DNA of 37,123 nucleotides from Clostridium thermobutyricum (GTDB taxonomy: Bacteria > Bacillota > Clostridia > Ch29), in the NCBI GenBank assembly GCA_016841565.1, contig JAENYX010000022.1, forward strand, positions 1 through 37,123, read 5' to 3'. How positions within the stretch are numbered: the stretch's first letter is position 1; every line of letters begins with the position of its first letter. The notes below the pieces were generated by a model. It did not search any database. It worked only from the letters and a program-made list of their open reading frames with translations, and had not been told where the DNA came from. Of the stretch, positions 17,362 through 25,587 are shown one piece after another. The translations under genes were made by a program, and so were the position numbers.

Positions 17362-18678
17362 TTACAACACCCCCCAGTTCTGAATACCGTATAATATATC
17401 CTTTGCCGATTTGCCGAGGGGCTGCATGTTTATTAACTCCTCAGCCATTTTTATAGTCTTACTCTTATCACTCTCCAGGTTCTGTTCGAAAAATTTGTAG
17501 GCAAGATCGTTTACAGCCTTTGTTACCAGAAAGTCCGAATCCTGGTATTTATTAAAATAGGCTTCTGCGTCTTTACTGCTTTTCATATCCTGATAGAAGA
17601 ACGACCCCTTAACCCTGGCCTCATAGGAGCTAAGAACATCCCTGTCGTAACGGTCAAGGGCACAGGCCTGGGATGTGGCTTCAGCGGCGAACTTGCCGGT
17701 AATCATGGCAAGGTCCATGCCCCGGCGTCCGCTTACCATTTCGGCCGCATCCCCCACCACTATTACACCATCGTTCACCAGGGTAGGTATCTTTTTAAAT
17801 CCTCCTCTTGGGATAATATGTCCAAGGTATTTGACCGGCTTGGCCCCTTCTAAAAGCCTCTTTACCAGCGGGTGTCCCTTGAACCTTTCCAGAAGCTGCA
17901 GCGGGTTTAACCCCTTGCCGGTAATCTGGTTCAGGTACGCACCCACAACTATGGATAAGGATTCCCTGTTTGTCCATATGCCACCCTTACCAATGGCCGG
18001 GGAGGCAGGATACCCTATCATGCCTATTATAGCCCCTTCTCCCTTTTCCATATTGAATCTGTCTTCTATTTTTTCGGCCGGTAATTCCAGAATCTCTTTG
18101 ACATAAAGGGTCATTTCATTTGTCTGCAGCCTTTTCCTAAGCCCTGCCTTTTGGGTTAGGGAGCCTTGAGCCCCTTCGGCCAGTATAACCACATCGGCGT
18201 GTATCACATCCCCTCCCTCCAGCATCACCCCGTCTACCTTGCGGGACATAAGCCCGGTTTTATGGTAAACAAGGTCTACCGCAAGGCAGTTGTTAAAGAG
18301 CTTGGCACCTGCTTTCACCGCCTGCCCGGCATACCACCTATCAAATTTATACCGGAGTATTGAATGTTTATTATAAGGAGCCATACCGAACTTTTTACCT
18401 GTAAAGCCAACGCGCACTGCCGAGTCGCTGTCAAGAAGCCACAGCTCGTCGGACACCAGCCTCCGTTCCAGCGGTATGCCCTCCATCTTCCAGTATTCGG
18501 GCAGTATCTCCTGAAAGGGCATGCTAACAATAGCTCCCCCGGTCATATTTTTACACCCCGGATACTTCCCCCTTTCAATAAGGGCCACCGAGAGGTTATT
18601 CCTTGCCATAAGCAGCGCAGCTGTGCTGCCGGCCGGTCCCGCCCCCACCACAACGGCATTGTACCTGTCGTTTCCCAT
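17362..18678 (-). CDS. fixC: FixC-like FAD-dependent ETF:quinone oxidoreductase
   Basis: A 438-residue flavoprotein with an N-terminal dinucleotide site (VVVGAGPAGSTAALLMAR), a central ILAEGAQG element and a C-terminal FAD-binding GDAAEMVSGRRGMDLA. The pattern and length match FixC of the ETF-QO/geranylgeranyl reductase superfamily. With FixX next door it should connect a flavoprotein donor to membrane quinone. No fixAB genes are in the window. It follows a nucleoside salvage operon by 75 bp on the same strand, but an inverted repeat in that gap suggests separate control. Confidence 0.88.
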   Translation of the reverse strand: MGNDRYNAVVVGAGPAGSTAALLMARNNLSVALIERGKYPGCKNMTGGAIVSMPFQEILPEYWKMEGIPLERRLVSDELWLLDSDSAVRVGFTGKKFGMAPYNKHSILRYKFDRWYAGQAVKAGAKLFNNCLAVDLVYHKTGLMSRKVDGVMLEGGDVIHADVVILAEGAQGSLTQKAGLRKRLQTNEMTLYVKEILELPAEKIEDRFNMEKGEGAIIGMIGYPASPAIGKGGIWTNRESLSIVVGAYLNQITGKGLNPLQLLERFKGHPLVKRLLEGAKPVKYLGHIIPRGGFKKIPTLVNDGVIVVGDAAEMVSGRRGMDLAMITGKFAAEATSQACALDRYDRDVLSSYEARVKGSFFYQDMKSSKDAEAYFNKYQDSDFLVTKAVNDLAYKFFEQNLESDKSKTIKMAEELINMQPLGKSAKDILYGIQNWGVL

Positions 18679-18692
18679 AGCAATCCCTCCAT

Positions 18693-18720
18693 AAAACCAA
18701 ACTACTAATAGTATGGTTTT
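18693..18720 (-). promoter_or_regulatory. Inverted repeat upstream of fixC
   Basis: AAAACCAAACTA - CTAA - TAGTATGGTTTT is a 12-bp-armed dyad with one mismatch, about 15 bp upstream of the fixC start and next to its GGAGGG. It could be an operator for fixCX or a weak terminator for the aldolase gene; the T tract is only four bases. Confidence 0.45.
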
Positions 18721-18753
18721 ACCGGGGAATTATATTCCTGCCCGCCGCTTCAA

Positions 18754-19416
18754 CTAATCATGCATACCTTTCTGGCCGTAATCCTCAACATAGGTCTGTC
18801 TCATGGTCTGCACATCCTCGAATGAAATAGGGACCGGCTGACCCACCGTATTGCAAATGGCTGTTATCTTAGCTGCCTTTTCCACTATTTCACATATCTT
18901 GAGGGCTTCCTTAAGGGTTTTTGCCGCTCCCATCATCCCATGATTGGCAAGAAGAACCGCATATCTGTCCCGGAGAGCCGTAAGGACATTGGCTGCAAGC
19001 TTCTGGCTGCCGGGCAGCGCATACTTGGCAACCCTTACATCCCCTCCCACCACCTGTACCATCTCCTCAACTATGGGGGCTATATGCTTATGCGCACAGG
19101 CAAGGGCGGTGGCGTATGTGCTGTGGGTATGTACTATGGCCCCGATATCCATCCTGTCTTTATACAGGCTGATATGCAACGGCACCTCAATGGAAGGCCT
19201 TCTGTCTCCTTCCATGATGTTACCATGCATATCCAGTACCACTATATCCTGCACCACCAGCTTGTCATAGTCCATCCCGCTGGGAGTTATGGCAATTGCC
19301 TCCTGCTCTTCAACCCTGCAGCTTATATTACCCCAGGTTGCAGTCACCAGGTTTTTTTCAAGCATCCTCTTGCCGGCTTCCAATACCTCGGTTCTTGCCC
19401 TTTCAACGCTGTCCAA
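18754..19416 (-). CDS. Class II aldolase (5-deoxyribulose-/methylthioribulose-1-phosphate type)
   Basis: A 220-residue zinc-dependent class II aldolase/adducin-family enzyme. Visible metal ligands are His96 and His98 in VVHTHST and His159 in NHGMMG; the catalytic acid is Glu77 in SIEVPLH. Sequence alone fits fuculose-1-phosphate aldolase relatives. The neighbours (mtnA, phosphorylase, deaminase) point to the DHAP-shunt aldolase that splits 5-deoxyribulose-1-phosphate or methylthioribulose-1-phosphate into DHAP and acetaldehyde or methylthioacetaldehyde. It is not obviously MtnB, since no MtnC/MtnD/MtnK follow. TTG start 19416 after GGAGGT. Confidence 0.85.
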   Translation of the reverse strand: MDSVERARTEVLEAGKRMLEKNLVTATWGNISCRVEEQEAIAITPSGMDYDKLVVQDIVVLDMHGNIMEGDRRPSIEVPLHISLYKDRMDIGAIVHTHSTYATALACAHKHIAPIVEEMVQVVGGDVRVAKYALPGSQKLAANVLTALRDRYAVLLANHGMMGAAKTLKEALKICEIVEKAAKITAICNTVGQPVPISFEDVQTMRQTYVEDYGQKGMHD

Positions 19417-19434
19417 TGAGCCTACCTCCTCGTT

Positions 19435-20205
19435 TTACAACCTTATAATTCCATCTCTGCAGCTGCACTTATTTTTGATTTCGTTATTGCTGAATATTCC
19501 TGTAAACAGCCTCATAAGCCTGTCCCTTCCACTTTTCATTATCTCCAGGATCTCATGGTGGGAAATGGGCTCTTCCACCATGCCGTTGCACCAATTGGTA
19601 ACTATGCCCACAGCTCCGTAGCACAAACCCAGCTCCCTTGCCAAAACAACCTCCGGGACATTTGTCATTCCTACCACGTCTCCGCCTATCATTCTGAAAT
19701 ACTTGATTTCGGCTCTGGTTTCGAACCGGGGGCCCTCCACGCAGATATAAGTACCCTTCCCCTTTATATCCACTCCGGTTTCCCTTCCCTTCTTCTCCAG
19801 TGCATTTATTAACGCAGGACAGTAAGGCATAGCCATATCTACGTGTGCCACCCCGTCCTCGCCGTCAAAAAATGTGCTGTCCCTGTTTTTTGTAAAATCT
19901 ATAAACTGATCCAGCATTACAAGGCTTCCGGGAGGATAGCCGTGATTGAGCGAGCCCACCGCGGCGGTAGCCAGTATCCTTTTGACGCCCAGCTGCTCCA
20001 GGGCCTTTATATTGGCCCTGAAGTTTATCCTGTGGGGCGGGACCGAATGCCCCCGGCCATGTCTTGGAAGAAAGGCAATGTCCTGTCTGCCTGTCCTCTG
20101 TATGTATAATCTTACGGTACCGTAGGGCGTCTGTACGTCCTGCCCCCAACCGTCGTCATCAAGCCGGTAAACTCCCGTACCGCCTATTATGGCATTTTCC
20201 ACCAA
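19435..20205 (-). CDS. 5'-methylthioadenosine/methylthioinosine phosphorylase
   Basis: A 256-residue member of the MTAP branch of purine nucleoside phosphorylases. Conserved parts are IIGGTGVY near the N-terminus, FLPRHGRGHSVPPHRINFRA, the EGPRFET segment and GGDVVGMTNVPEV. The base-recognition loop reads VTNWCNG (Asn204, Cys206, Asn207), where adenine-specific MTAP enzymes have two aspartates (TDYD). This favours a 6-oxopurine such as methylthioinosine or deoxyinosine, in line with the deaminase encoded just upstream. TTG start after GGGGAGG, 5 bp after the deaminase stop; the aldolase start follows 18 bp after this gene. Confidence 0.87.
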   Translation of the reverse strand: MVENAIIGGTGVYRLDDDGWGQDVQTPYGTVRLYIQRTGRQDIAFLPRHGRGHSVPPHRINFRANIKALEQLGVKRILATAAVGSLNHGYPPGSLVMLDQFIDFTKNRDSTFFDGEDGVAHVDMAMPYCPALINALEKKGRETGVDIKGKGTYICVEGPRFETRAEIKYFRMIGGDVVGMTNVPEVVLARELGLCYGAVGIVTNWCNGMVEEPISHHEILEIMKSGRDRLMRLFTGIFSNNEIKNKCSCRDGIIRL

Positions 20206-20210
20206 CGGCT

Positions 20211-21512
20211 TTACCTCCCCTGCCTGTTAAACAGCCGCTTTAGGCTGTTGTCCACCTCATAATATAACCTTTCCTCATCTATACCCGTAAGCCGGCCCTC
20301 ATCCAGCAATATTTTTCCGTCCACCAGCGTATAGGCAACATCCCCGCCGCCGGCCGAATATACCACATTTGATATAAGGTCATGCTGTGGATACAGATGG
20401 GGCTTATTCATATCAACCAGTATCAGGTCGGCCTTCATGCCTTCCTTTAGCATCCCCACCTCATGTTCTATTCCAAGGGTCCTGGCCCCGTTGACGGTTG
20501 CCATCTCAATAACCTTTACCGCAGGCAGAGCTTCGGCATCCATGCAGCCCACCTTCTGAAGCAGTGCAGCGCTTCTCATTTCGCTAATCATATCCAGGTT
20601 GTTGTTGCTGCATGAGCTGTCGGTGCCAAGAGCAACGTTAATCCCCAGGCCCAGCATTTTCTGAACCGGAGCTATGCCGCTAGCCAGCTTCATATTGCTC
20701 TGCGGATTATGTACGGCATTAACACCGCCTGCCTTCATTATGTCCATATCATTATCGGCCAAATGTACACAGTGGGCACCTATGACTTTATGCCTTAGTA
20801 TTCCTGCCTCCTTTACGTATTCCAGCGGCGTTTTACCGTATCTTTCCCTGATTTGGTCTATTTCGTCCAGAGTCTCGGCAAGGTGTATATGTATCTTGGC
20901 TCCCAGCTCCCCGGCCAGTTCTTCTACCATCCTCAGGAAATCCGGTGAACAGGTATAGGGCGCATGGGGACCCAGGGAAACGCTTATTCTGCCGTCACCG
21001 CCGCCATTCCACTGCCGGTAAAATCTGCTGCAGTTGTCCATCCTTTCCTTCCAGTCATCGTTTGTGCTGACCATGCCAAAGGACAAATCAGCCCTTATGC
21101 CTGCCTCATCCGCCGCCTTTGCCACCTCGTCCATGAAAAAGTACATATCTGCAAAGGCTGTGGTGCCGCTCTTTAACATTTCGGCTATGCTCAAAAGAGC
21201 ACCCCAGTACACATCCTGGGCGGTCAGCCCCTCTTCTATGGGCCATATCCTCTCCTGCAGCCATTTCATAAGTGCAACATCGTCTCCATAGCCCCTCATC
21301 AGCGACATGGCCGAGTGAGTATGGCAATTTATAAGGCCGGGCAGTGCCGTCATCCCTTTTGCGTCTATTTCCCTGTCAAAGCTTTCGTCTGTCTCCCTTA
21401 CCGTACCTGCATACACTATTTTATCGTCCATTATTTCTATCTGTCCTGTCCTGTATACGTCATCGGGTTTAATCATGGTAATCATGCTGCAGTTCTTAAT
21501 AATAATTTTCAT
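20211..21512 (-). CDS. Amidohydrolase: MTA/SAH/5'-deoxyadenosine deaminase (MtaD/DadD-like)
   Basis: A 433-residue metal-dependent deaminase that should convert methylthioadenosine, S-adenosylhomocysteine or 5'-deoxyadenosine to the inosine form. The metal-site motifs are in order: NCHTHSAMSLMRG (His64, His66), HIHLAET, IGAHCVHL and LGTDSSCSNNNLDM. The composite N- and C-terminal beta sandwich typical of the family is present. Its ATG overlaps the mtnA stop by four bases (ATGA), and the phosphorylase follows 5 bp later, so the three form one translational unit. The gene content suggests the DadD-type route known from Methanocaldococcus. Confidence 0.9.
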   Translation of the reverse strand: MKIIIKNCSMITMIKPDDVYRTGQIEIMDDKIVYAGTVRETDESFDREIDAKGMTALPGLINCHTHSAMSLMRGYGDDVALMKWLQERIWPIEEGLTAQDVYWGALLSIAEMLKSGTTAFADMYFFMDEVAKAADEAGIRADLSFGMVSTNDDWKERMDNCSRFYRQWNGGGDGRISVSLGPHAPYTCSPDFLRMVEELAGELGAKIHIHLAETLDEIDQIRERYGKTPLEYVKEAGILRHKVIGAHCVHLADNDMDIMKAGGVNAVHNPQSNMKLASGIAPVQKMLGLGINVALGTDSSCSNNNLDMISEMRSAALLQKVGCMDAEALPAVKVIEMATVNGARTLGIEHEVGMLKEGMKADLILVDMNKPHLYPQHDLISNVVYSAGGGDVAYTLVDGKILLDEGRLTGIDEERLYYEVDNSLKRLFNRQGR

Positions 21513-22564
21513 GGCTTTACCTCCCTCATATCTTTTCCCCCTAATGACCTGAGCTTATCACCAAAGGGTCCTTGGATAACCCCTTTCTCGGTTATTATTG
21601 CAGTTATATACCTTGCCGGTGTCACATCAAAGGCAGGATTATACACACTTATTCCTTGGGGCGCAATCTGCACTCCATCAATATGTGTTACTTCTTCCCC
21701 GGTCCTTTCCTCTATAGTAATATCCCGGCCGCTTTCCATGTCAAAATCGATGGTGGTGGTGGGCGCCACCACATAAAAGGGTACATTGTTCTCATGGGCC
21801 AAAACCGCTACATTGTATGTTCCTATCTTGTTGGCGGTATCCCCGTTGAGGGCAATACGGTCGGCCCCCACCAGCACAAGGTCCACCCTGCCGTCCTTCA
21901 TCAGCATGCCTGCCGCATTGTCGGGTATCAGCGTTGCAGGTATATTCTCCTGCACCAGTTCCCATGCGGTGAGGCGCGCCCCCTGCAGCCTGGGTCTGGT
22001 CTCGTCAACGAAAACGTGAACTTTTTTACCCTGTCCATGGGCCGTCCTTATCACCCCAAGGGCAGTCCCGAACTCCACCGTGGCAAGACTGCCGGTATTG
22101 CAGTGGGTGAGAATGTTTGCAGTCGGGGGTATAAGCCCATTGCCGTGACGGCCTATTGCCCTGTTGGTGTCTATATCGTCTCCCACAATTTTTTCGGCTG
22201 TTTGAAGTATTGCCTTGGAAATTTCGCCGGGCTGCTTATCCCTGTTATACTCAATAACCTGCCCTATTTCTCTGAGCGCCCAAAAAAGGTTGACCGCCGT
22301 AGGCCGGGTTGCAGCAAATTCCTTTGATACCTCTTCCATCTTTTGAAGGAATCCCGGCCTCTCCAAGTTGCAAAACCGGGCTGCAGCCAATGCCATTCCA
22401 TAGGCAGCCGTAGCCCCTATGGCGGGTGCCCCCCTTACCAGCATATCCTTAATGGCCAAGGCAACCTGACGGTAATCCTCACATTTTTTGTATTCAAGAG
22501 TTAATGGCAGCTTTCTCTGGTCTATAACCCATACCTGGTTTTGCTCCCAAATAACCGTTCGCAA
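21509..22564 (-). CDS. mtnA: S-methyl-5-thioribose-1-phosphate isomerase
   Basis: A 351-residue aldose-ketose isomerase of the eIF2B-like superfamily. Family marks: RGAPAIGATAAYGMAL, RPTAVNLFWAL, ILTHCNTGSLAT, the ETRPRLQGARLTAWEL segment and LVGADRIALNGDTANKIGT. It converts methylthioribose-1-phosphate (and, in related pathways, 5-deoxyribose-1-phosphate) to the ribulose form that the neighbouring aldolase would cleave. The start chosen is TTG 22564, eight bases after AAAGGAGGG; the open frame extends to 22627 without a ribosome binding site. First gene of the operon. Confidence 0.94.
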   Translation of the reverse strand: MRTVIWEQNQVWVIDQRKLPLTLEYKKCEDYRQVALAIKDMLVRGAPAIGATAAYGMALAAARFCNLERPGFLQKMEEVSKEFAATRPTAVNLFWALREIGQVIEYNRDKQPGEISKAILQTAEKIVGDDIDTNRAIGRHGNGLIPPTANILTHCNTGSLATVEFGTALGVIRTAHGQGKKVHVFVDETRPRLQGARLTAWELVQENIPATLIPDNAAGMLMKDGRVDLVLVGADRIALNGDTANKIGTYNVAVLAHENNVPFYVVAPTTTIDFDMESGRDITIEERTGEEVTHIDGVQIAPQGISVYNPAFDVTPARYITAIITEKGVIQGPFGDKLRSLGGKDMREVKP

Positions 22565-22644
22565 TGTGGAACCCTCCTTTACACTATAGTATATACAACT
22601 TTTTTCCCCGGAATCCTTTAGCTGCATTTGTATCTGTCCATAAA

Positions 22645-22673
22645 AATATACATATAGGGATATACTAATTCAA
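22645..22673 (-). promoter_or_regulatory. Promoter of the mtnA operon
   Basis: On the minus strand TTGAAT (22673-22668), a 17-bp spacer and TATATT (22650-22645). It lies in the short divergent gap to the PgpA-like gene, overlapping that gene's leader. No SAM riboswitch fits in the leader. Confidence 0.65.
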
Positions 22674-22691
22674 GCGAGGGAGGTCTTTTGC

Positions 22692-23192
22692 TTGAAAGAG
22701 CTGGTTAAGGACATGATTAAAAAACGCGGCGTCAAAATGGAGGAAATAGCTCAAATAGTTTTTGAATTGCAAAAAAATTACCTGCCCATAACCATGGACA
22801 TGTGCCACAGTGCAATAGAAAGCGTGCTTCAAAAGCACGAGGTGCAAAACGCCATTCTCACCGGTCTGGCTCTGGATATTGCAGCCGAGAAAAAACAGAT
22901 CCAGGAGCCTCTCCTTTCAATGCTGCTGACAGATGAACCTCTGTACGGTGTGGATGAAATACTGGCGCTGAGCATCACCAACATATACGGCTCCATCTCC
23001 TTTACAAACTTTGGATATATAGACAGGATGAAAATAGGCGTTTTGTCCAGACTAAACATGCACAGAGACGTACAGTGCAACACTTTTTTGGACGACCTTA
23101 TTGCTGCCATTGCTTCGGCTGCCTGCTCCAAGCTGGCCCACAGCTTCGAAAAGGTAAAAAAGATGCAGGATGATGATAATACCTGCATCTAA
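22692..23192 (+). CDS. Phosphatidylglycerophosphatase A family protein (YutG-like)
   Basis: A 166-residue helical protein resembling the PgpA/YutG family of Firmicutes. Recognisable parts are the N-terminal KKRGVKMEEIAQIVFELQ and the C-terminal TFLDDLIAAIASAACSKLAH. Family members dephosphorylate phosphatidylglycerophosphate, but the YutG-like soluble group may act on other substrates. The start is TTG 22692, seven bases after GAGGGAGGT. It ends 4 bp inside the convergent downstream gene. Confidence 0.75.
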   Translation: MKELVKDMIKKRGVKMEEIAQIVFELQKNYLPITMDMCHSAIESVLQKHEVQNAILTGLALDIAAEKKQIQEPLLSMLLTDEPLYGVDEILALSITNIYGSISFTNFGYIDRMKIGVLSRLNMHRDVQCNTFLDDLIAAIASAACSKLAHSFEKVKKMQDDDNTCI

Positions 23193-23887
23193 GCTTCAAC
23201 ATATTGTAAAAAGAATTGAAAGAATTCCGCCGTGCTGAGCTGTGCCATGGGAAGCACCACCCTGGTTGCTTTGTGGAAGGACTTGGCCGTCTTGTTAAGC
23301 TTAACTGCGTCACGGTACTTTGAAGCCGTCCTGGCATTCTCCATTGCAAACTGAGCCGGGCTGTCATATTTCCCGTAACTCCCGCCCCGGGATACCATGT
23401 ACTCGGTGAACCTTCGTTTTGCCCACTGCTCGTATCTCCTGTGCCCTGGAGATACGGAATTGGCAGCATGCTGCGGTACGCACAAATCCTGCACTATATG
23501 GGCTGCAGCTCCCAGGTAGAACATAGCCTTGCTATATTTTTCTTCCTTCCAGTACCTGGCCGCATTGTTGAAGTAAAGAACTGTCTCATCAACGGCATTG
23601 GCAAACTTCAGCTTGCCCTTCCCGGTATCGGGATTGAAATAATGGGTTATATTCTTCCATCCGACATCGGCCCAGTTGACGCCTTTATCAATATCCTTGC
23701 CGTAGAATTCCAGAAGGTTTGCGTAACTCTCGTAACCGTCATTTCTTAATATCTCTATGGCCTGGCTGTTGAAAAACTGGTGGCTGTAATTTACATTTGC
23801 CCGAGCCGGCTGAAGGGCGCTTGTAGCCTCCATAATCCATCTTGCACCGTAAGTTATATAGGAATGTCCTATTACGTGTACTTCCAT
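23189..23887 (-). CDS. Zinc-dependent phospholipase C family protein
   Basis: A 232-residue protein related to zinc phospholipase C/P1 nuclease. Zinc-site patterns are HYFNPDTGKG and the helix GAAAHIVQDLCVPQHAA, giving a HxxxD...H set, with an acidic YEQW downstream as in the family (E-ligand helix). Unlike secreted bacterial PLCs it has no signal peptide; it begins MEVHVIGHSYI, so the leader is missing or the protein is intracellular, perhaps a spore or forespore protein. The ATG follows GAGGT. Its 3' end overlaps the convergent PgpA-like gene by four bases. Substrate unproven. Confidence 0.78.
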   Translation of the reverse strand: MEVHVIGHSYITYGARWIMEATSALQPARANVNYSHQFFNSQAIEILRNDGYESYANLLEFYGKDIDKGVNWADVGWKNITHYFNPDTGKGKLKFANAVDETVLYFNNAARYWKEEKYSKAMFYLGAAAHIVQDLCVPQHAANSVSPGHRRYEQWAKRRFTEYMVSRGGSYGKYDSPAQFAMENARTASKYRDAVKLNKTAKSFHKATRVVLPMAQLSTAEFFQFFLQYVEA

Positions 23888-24060
23888 CAGTCAGACCTCA
23901 CATTCTAAGTTTTTTCGGCCCGGCAGTGTACACCCCAGGCTAATTTACACAAAAAATAAAAAAGCACTATAAGTATAGCATATAAATATCCCGACTTTAA
24001 GATAAATTTAAGTAAATTCTCTGTCAGTATTATTTAGAACTGGCAATAATTAATTACCCC

Positions 24061-24089
24061 TTGAATAAAAAACCCGATATAATTATAAT
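24061..24089 (+). promoter_or_regulatory. tRNA-Thr promoter
   Basis: TTGAAT (24061-24066), a 17-bp spacer and a consensus TATAAT (24084-24089), 20 bp before the mature tRNA. The rest of 23888-24060 is AT-rich with no gene seen. Confidence 0.75.
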
Positions 24090-24108
24090 AGTATAGGTAA
24101 GTATATAT

Positions 24109-24184
24109 GCCGACGTAGCTCAGCTGGTAGAGCGACGCACTCGTAATGCGTAGGTCGTGGGTTCAAATCCCATCGTTGGCTCCA
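24109..24184 (+). tRNA. tRNA-Thr (anticodon CGT)
   Basis: A complete cloverleaf of 76 nt with encoded CCA. The acceptor GCCGACG pairs with CGTTGGC (one G-T); the anticodon arm is ACGCA-CTCGTAA-TGCGT with anticodon CGT; the T arm is GTGGGTTCAAATCCCAT. Its last 32 bases are the left end of the downstream island and recur at 27920-27951, the usual sign of site-specific integration at a tRNA 3' end. Confidence 0.97.
24153..24184 (+). repeat. attL: 32-bp direct repeat in the tRNA 3' end
   Basis: Exact 32-bp match to 27920-27951, covering the T arm, acceptor 3' strand and CCA of tRNA-Thr. Inferred attachment site; the element brought a replacement 3' end so the tRNA stays intact. Confidence 0.88.
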
Positions 24185-24186
24185 AT

Positions 24187-24226
24187 AAAAAAGCGACAGA
24201 GGATGGTTTTCCCTGTCGCTTTTTTA
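24187..24226 (+). terminator. Terminator after tRNA-Thr
   Basis: AAAAAAGCGACAG and CTGTCGCTTTTTT arms with a 13-nt loop, immediately 3' of the tRNA. A related hairpin follows the attR copy. It is positioned to end both the tRNA transcript and the convergent gene at 24284. Confidence 0.88.
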
Positions 24227-24283
24227 TTCTGACACTCTCCAGAAAGTCAAATCCTTAGAATCGAAATGATTCTAAAGATTTTA

Positions 24284-25519
24284 TTATCCTTTGACATTGA
24301 AAACTTCGTTCATAAACGGCATTCTTGGACATTCGTAAAGTTCCTGCGGGATGGCGCTTGCAATTATCAGCCCGCGCATTCGAAGGTATTTCAAAAGCTC
24401 AGTTTCGGACAGGCTTGATATTCCATCAGATATAAGGCTTCCTATGACCAAGTCCTCAAAAGTGTCATAAGGACTATCATTAGAGACAATCAGGCCTCTT
24501 TGATAACGCCGATCTCGAATCTGCGGTGATATGATATGAAAGCCTGTATCGTATTCGGTGATTATAGACTCCAAAAGGAAACCATTCCATTTGTATGAGC
24601 ACTTCGGGAAAGATTCATAATCAAATATGCTGCTGAAAGCAAAATACCCCGATTTGCTTGCAAGTCCCTGCAACATATCTGAAATTGAATTAATTAGTGA
24701 TTGCGAAACGCCGAAATAAGTCTTTCGTACATAATCATTTTCTGATACTCGGATAAAATTTTTTTCTAATTCGGAGAAGATGGCATATACTGTGCCTCCA
24801 GCCCATCCGAGTTCGGCGGCAAGACGGTTGTACTTTTCGTAGTTTAAATCAGTTTCACAATGGAGCAGAACCTGTGCAATATTGGTTATTGATATTTCCT
24901 GCGCAGGGAATTCCTTGGAGAGAATATGAGGTCTTTTAAATCGGTAATCACCTTCAAATAGGCACGACGCTACATAGTACAAATTCTGCGGATTGGCTAT
25001 ATTGTTTCTTGAAAGGAATTCTTTACAGTTTTCTTTTACTGCCGAGAATAACAGCGTATCGCTCGAATAACCTTTATGTAATTCAGTTTGAGCCTTTATT
25101 GCGTTAGACAGCAGTGCCCTTTCTTCTGGAGTTATTTTTATATTATCTATGTGATTAAATTCATTATAATCCCACTGAATAACCTCTTGCAGCCTTATTA
25201 CCGAAAAAGCGATGATAAAATCATTTATGCCGGGAATTGATTGCTTAATTTCTGCTTTAGTCATAGAGCGACCATTTTCAAGAAGCAGCTGACTCAATCT
25301 ATCATCTATGTCCTGCCTTAGCTCGCCTACCTTGGACAGCAAATCTCTTTCATAGGCAAATTCATCTGGATATAGGCATTTAAGCATTCCGTGCAGAAAG
25401 TTCGGGTTATCAATATTCGTCTCTGCCAGGAAAGATCCTTGGAAATGAGAAAACAGTTCAAAGTAATAAAACGAGGTCTGGGGGCTGTTGACAATAAAAC
25501 TGTGAAGTTCATCAAACAA
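24284..25519 (-). CDS. Hypothetical 411-residue protein of the island, probably 5'-truncated
   Basis: I do not recognise this protein. It is acidic and helical, with stretches that look like winged-helix modules (for example TKAEIKQSIPG and NRLAAELGWAGGTVYAIFSE) and no membrane segment. The only start candidate is TTG 25519, without a ribosome binding site. The frame stays open another 23 codons upstream to a TGA at 25589-25591 with no ATG or GTG start, so the gene may have lost its 5' end when the GC-rich segment at 25588-25646 arrived. It may be a DNA-binding or accessory component of the island; this is only position-based. Confidence 0.55.
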   Translation of the reverse strand: MFDELHSFIVNSPQTSFYYFELFSHFQGSFLAETNIDNPNFLHGMLKCLYPDEFAYERDLLSKVGELRQDIDDRLSQLLLENGRSMTKAEIKQSIPGINDFIIAFSVIRLQEVIQWDYNEFNHIDNIKITPEERALLSNAIKAQTELHKGYSSDTLLFSAVKENCKEFLSRNNIANPQNLYYVASCLFEGDYRFKRPHILSKEFPAQEISITNIAQVLLHCETDLNYEKYNRLAAELGWAGGTVYAIFSELEKNFIRVSENDYVRKTYFGVSQSLINSISDMLQGLASKSGYFAFSSIFDYESFPKCSYKWNGFLLESIITEYDTGFHIISPQIRDRRYQRGLIVSNDSPYDTFEDLVIGSLISDGISSLSETELLKYLRMRGLIIASAIPQELYECPRMPFMNEVFNVKG

Positions 25520-25587
25520 AGAGACGCTGTATATTACTTTCTCAATGGGACAATATCGCCCGCGGCCGGAGAGAATTAACTTAGTGG

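Noticed and set aside
22565..22691. SAM or other riboswitch ahead of mtnA
   Set aside because: The divergent gap is too short and contains a normal promoter; no riboswitch core was visible.
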